A DNA stretch of 64,000 nucleotides, taken from Pseudonocardia sp. C8. GTDB lineage: Bacteria > Actinomycetota > Actinomycetes > Mycobacteriales > Pseudonocardiaceae. The DNA lies in the NCBI RefSeq assembly GCF_014267175.1, contig NZ_JACMTR010000002.1:2691501-2755500 (forward strand), in the 5' to 3' direction. The notes beneath the pieces are model-generated. The model worked only from the letters and a program-made list of their open reading frames with translations. It was not told the DNA's origin and searched no databases. A program made the translations under genes and the position numbers. Each line of letters starts with the position of its first letter. Positions within the stretch are counted from its first letter, which is position 1. Below, piece after piece: positions 61,254 through 64,000 of this stretch.

Positions 61254-62468
61254 CTAGAAGAACGTCCCGCACCACGGCGCCGGCCCGGGCACCGCGAACA
61301 GCATGTCGGCCCGGGCCGCGGCGCCGGGGGCGTGCTCGGTCCACCGGCCGGCCGCGGCCAGCGCCGACGGGGCCCGGTCCCCCAGGAACGCCGGGGCGAG
61401 CGACTCCAGCCCGCACTCGAGCTCGGGCAGCGCGTCCCCGGCCGGTGCGGGACCGTCCGGGCCGATCCGCCAGGTCCCGGCGTCGTCGAACAGCGGGTCG
61501 TGCAGCCGCAGCACGACCGGCTCGCCCGGCCCCCACGCGCGGGCGGCGAGCGCCGCCGGGACGTCCAGGATCCGCAGCCACAGGTCGTCGGTGCGGCCGG
61601 TGACCCGGTGCGCACGCGGGTCGGTGAGCACCAGGGAGAGGTCCTCGTCGACCGGGCGGTCCCCGGTGACCGCGCCGGTCAGGTCGATCCCGGTGAGGAA
61701 CCGCCACAGCCCCGCGGTCGCCGCCGGGGTGCCGGCCCAGAGCTGCTGGAGCCCGATGTCGTCGCGGCCCCGCGCCGGGTCGCCGCCGGCCGCGCCCCAC
61801 ACCGCGAACCCGTCGTCGCCGTCCGGGCCGGTGTGCACCGCGATCCCCTTGTACTCGCGCGCGTCCGGGCCGGCCGGGTCGATCGCGCGGCGCCACCAGC
61901 GGGCGGTGCGGGTCATGCCGCCCGGCCGGGCGGCGGCGAGCCGTTCCTGCAGCGGCGGCAGCAGGGTGGCCGCCTCGCCGGGGCCGAGCATCCGGACCGT
62001 GCCCGGTGCCGGGGCGTCCGGGCGCCAGCCGGGCCGGGCGGTGACCGACACCTGCTCGGTGCGGGAGGCGACGCCGTAGCCGTAGCGGCCGTAGATCGTG
62101 GCCTCGCTGGCGCGCAGCACGGCGGCGACGTCACCCCGGGCGCGGGCCGCGCCCAGCTGGGCGCGCATGAGCGCGGTCAGCCGGCCGGCCCGGGTGCTGT
62201 CCGCGCGGACGCCGACACCGCTCACGGCGGCGGCGCCGACCCGGGCGCCACCGGGCAGGGTCAGCCGGGTCGGGAACGAGTACGCGGTCCCGACGAGCTC
62301 GCCGCCGGTGCTGCGGAGGCCCAGCCAGTGCTCGTCGGCGGACTGGCCGTGCGCCGCCCACGCGTCGTCGCCGGCCGGGCCGTGGTGCACGGTCGCGAGG
62401 AACAGGTCCCAGGCGGCGCGCCGCTCGGCCGGGTCGGTCAGGGTGCGGACGTCGTGCTGTGCACTCAC
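61254..62468 (-). CDS. eis: Eis-like GNAT N-acetyltransferase
   Basis: A 404-residue three-part GNAT of the Eis family (enhanced intracellular survival; in M. tuberculosis it acetylates aminoglycosides at several positions). AAVSGVGVRADSTRAGRLTALM is the acetyl-CoA site; SEATIYGRYGYGVAS and the C-terminal PWCGTFF carboxylate (the family's catalytic end residue) are conserved. Native substrate in environmental actinomycetes is unclear. GTG 62468. Confidence 0.88.
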   Translation of the reverse strand: MSAQHDVRTLTDPAERRAAWDLFLATVHHGPAGDDAWAAHGQSADEHWLGLRSTGGELVGTAYSFPTRLTLPGGARVGAAAVSGVGVRADSTRAGRLTALMRAQLGAARARGDVAAVLRASEATIYGRYGYGVASRTEQVSVTARPGWRPDAPAPGTVRMLGPGEAATLLPPLQERLAAARPGGMTRTARWWRRAIDPAGPDAREYKGIAVHTGPDGDDGFAVWGAAGGDPARGRDDIGLQQLWAGTPAATAGLWRFLTGIDLTGAVTGDRPVDEDLSLVLTDPRAHRVTGRTDDLWLRILDVPAALAARAWGPGEPVVLRLHDPLFDDAGTWRIGPDGPAPAGDALPELECGLESLAPAFLGDRAPSALAAAGRWTEHAPGAAARADMLFAVPGPAPWCGTFF

Positions 62469-62516
62469 CGGACGAGCCTCCCGGGCATCCCCCGGTGACC
62501 GCCAGCCGATTCCGGG

Positions 62517-63203
62517 TCAGACCCGCTTGATCTGGTAGTCGCCCTCGTCGGAGGTGACCACGCCGGGGACCTCGACCTGCTCGCCGTCCACGACGGCCTG
62601 GCAGCTGAACGTGGTGCCGGCCGCGACGGTCACGTCGTCCGGGCACTGCACCGCGCCGACCTGCAGCCCGTAGTCCCGGGTGAGGACCTGGTGGACGCCG
62701 GTCTGCAACGCGGTCTGGTCCAGGTGCCGGCTGACCGCCCACGCCGGCCACAGGAACGCCGTGACCGCCAGGATCACGGCCAGCAGCGCGCCGCCCCCGA
62801 CCAGGCCCCACTTCTTGATGCCGGACGGCTTCGCCGCGTCCTCCTGCGGGGCCCACGGCTCCTCGCCCTGCTCGACGCCCGACCAGCCGCCGCCCCACGA
62901 GCCGTCGGAGGGCTGCGCGGTGGTCGGCCGGTCACCGGCCCACGGTGACGCCGGCGCCTGGTGCGGCAGCGCGTCGGTGTCCTCCCCGGGCGGGCCCGGC
63001 CGGGCGCCGCGCCCGGTCGGGATCGCCCACGGGTCCGCGCCGTTCTCGTCGCCCCACACGGAGCCCCCGGTGGAGGCCCCGGTGGAGCCGCCGGTGGCGC
63101 CGGGATCGGCACCCTGCCCGCCCACCGCGGGCAGCTCCCCCGTCCGCTCGGTGGCATCCGCGTCGTCCGCGGTCTGCCGATCCGGTCCCTGCGGGTTGCT
63201 CAT
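62517..63203 (-). CDS. DUF4333 membrane protein
   Basis: A 228-residue protein: long acidic, Gly/Pro-rich cytoplasmic N-terminus (1-128), one membrane helix (133-155, WGLVGGGALLAVILAVTAFL), and an exported DUF4333 domain (160-228) with the conserved Cys pair (VQCPDDVTV, FSCQAVVDG) and GVVTSDEGDYQI. DUF4333 domains are common in actinomycetes and uncharacterised. ATG 63203. It follows the helicase gene by 37 nt on the same strand. Confidence 0.85.
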   Translation of the reverse strand: MSNPQGPDRQTADDADATERTGELPAVGGQGADPGATGGSTGASTGGSVWGDENGADPWAIPTGRGARPGPPGEDTDALPHQAPASPWAGDRPTTAQPSDGSWGGGWSGVEQGEEPWAPQEDAAKPSGIKKWGLVGGGALLAVILAVTAFLWPAWAVSRHLDQTALQTGVHQVLTRDYGLQVGAVQCPDDVTVAAGTTFSCQAVVDGEQVEVPGVVTSDEGDYQIKRV

Positions 63204-63240
63204 CGCCGACCTCTCGCCGTCCTGCTGCTCGTCTCGTCCG

Positions 63241-64000
63241 TCATTCCACACCGGCCGCGACCACGCCGCGGCGGACCGCACCGGACGCCCGGTGCGCGGC
63301 CCGGCCGACCCCGCTCGACCGGCCGGCGACGCCGGCGATCTGGTCGAGCAGGTCGAGCACCTGCCGCGCCCAGCGTACGAAGTCCCCGGCGGAGAGCTCG
63401 TGCCCGTTCCGCTCGGCGGCCTCCAGGACCTGTGCGAGGGACTCCCCGCGCGCCCAGCGGTGCATCGGCCAGGCGAACGCCAGGTCGGGGGCGCGGGTGC
63501 GCTCGGCCTTGTGCCGGCGCTGCTCGGCCTCCAGCTCCTCCCAGATCCGCACCGTGCGGTCCAGGCCGTCGGAGACCGGGCCCTGCGGCAGCCGGGGCAT
63601 CGGCGCGTCGTCCCGGCGGGACTCGTACACCAGCGCCGACACGACCGCGGCGAGCTCGTCCGGCTGGAGGCCCTCCCAGGCCCCGTGCCGCAGGCACTCG
63701 GCGGCCAGCAGGTCGGACTCGCCCCACAGCCGGGCCAGCACCCGGCCGTGCGCGGTGACCTCGTCCTCACCCGGGGCGACCTGCCCCTCGGGCATCAGGT
63801 AGCCGCGGTCGGTGAGCAGCGCCCGGATCCGGTCGAACGCCCGGGCCAGCGAGTGCGTGGTGGCGCGGACCTTCTGCCGCAGCGACTCGGTCTCGCGTTC
63901 CAGGCGCTGGTACCGCTCGGCCCAGCGGGCGTGCGCCTCGCGGTCGTCGCAGCCGTGGCAGGGATGGGAGCGCAGGGCGCGGCGCAGCGTCACGAGCTCC
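63241..64000 (-). CDS. helY: C-terminal part of HelY-type DEAD/DEAH helicase (DSHCT domain), cut by window edge
   Basis: The frame runs off the window's right end, so the visible 253 residues are the C-terminal DSHCT domain of a Ski2/Mtr4-like RNA helicase. RSHPCHGCDDREAHARWAER, the long helical RYQRLERETESLRQ region, and ELSAGDFVRWARQVLDLLDQIA match the mycobacterial HelY end. The helicase core lies outside. A GTG at 63993 is internal. Family helicases act in RNA turnover; the actinobacterial role is unclear. Confidence 0.82.
   Translation of the reverse strand, partial: ELVTLRRALRSHPCHGCDDREAHARWAERYQRLERETESLRQKVRATTHSLARAFDRIRALLTDRGYLMPEGQVAPGEDEVTAHGRVLARLWGESDLLAAECLRHGAWEGLQPDELAAVVSALVYESRRDDAPMPRLPQGPVSDGLDRTVRIWEELEAEQRRHKAERTRAPDLAFAWPMHRWARGESLAQVLEAAERNGHELSAGDFVRWARQVLDLLDQIAGVAGRSSGVGRAAHRASGAVRRGVVAAGVE

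Overview
The window reads as a chromosomal segment of a very GC-rich actinomycete, most likely a Pseudonocardiaceae member such as Pseudonocardia (inference). The support is the combination of RbpA, Lsr2, a HelY-type helicase end, an Emb-family arabinosyltransferase, an Eis-like acetyltransferase, an Rv1738-like DUF1876 protein, and lnt next to ppm1. GTG starts, ATGA/GTGA overlaps and start codons 6-8 nt after a TAnnnT box are frequent. I see no rRNA, tRNA, CRISPR array, phage genes or transposase.

Layout. 1-5030: DUF4232 protein, ABC-class ATPase, a tiny Cys-rich protein and a gap-pgk operon. 5058-14234: DUF-type 'glycosylase', two coupled CNNM/CorC membrane proteins, coaA behind a short leader ORF, two MarR regulators, a double DUF427 protein and a membrane Ser/Thr kinase. 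14249-17221: TSUP permease, 14-TM MFS pump and FMN reductase. 17323-25527: a PucR regulator diverges from an operon-like run encoding an orphan molybdenum hydroxylase large subunit, LamB/YcsF (PxpA), biotin carrier, biotin carboxylase and the two CT-type PxpB/PxpC subunits. 25618-28670: three tandem membrane-anchored proteins that start with the same GRHR motif, interrupted by an array of 62-bp repeats. 28676-34732: pentapeptide protein, lipase, FAD monooxygenase/TetR pair, a small HTH gene between 46-bp direct repeats, amino-acid permease. 34790-41707: arabinosyltransferase, Lsr2, SerA, DUF1876, AMIN-like secreted protein. 41898-48816: VOC protein, DUF559-type gene between two related palindromes, bfr/bfd, LigD-like PE-Pol protein, GDPD, MFS. 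49061-58272: rbpA, DUF885 hydrolase, ppm1/lnt, PIG-L, PspC, M24 peptidase, GAF-ANTAR, 5'-3' exonuclease. 58355-64000: second 62-bp repeat array, XRE-cupin/flavoprotein/methyltransferase module, eis-like gene, DUF4333 protein and the C-terminus of HelY.

Most unusual content. (1) A 62-bp stem-loop repeat occurs as two tandem arrays 31 kb apart and as one solitary copy; it is non-coding and matches no named element I know. (2) The molybdenum hydroxylase plus biotin-dependent PxpABC-like cluster looks like a pathway that oxidises an N-heterocycle to a lactam and opens the ring with ATP and biotin; the substrate is unknown. (3) Two small genes sit between duplicated palindromic or direct repeats, as if each were a cassette. 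(4) The LigD-like protein keeps phosphoesterase and polymerase motifs but its central ligase region has lost the nucleotidyl-transfer lysine. All functional statements rest on motif reading and family knowledge; no searches were run.
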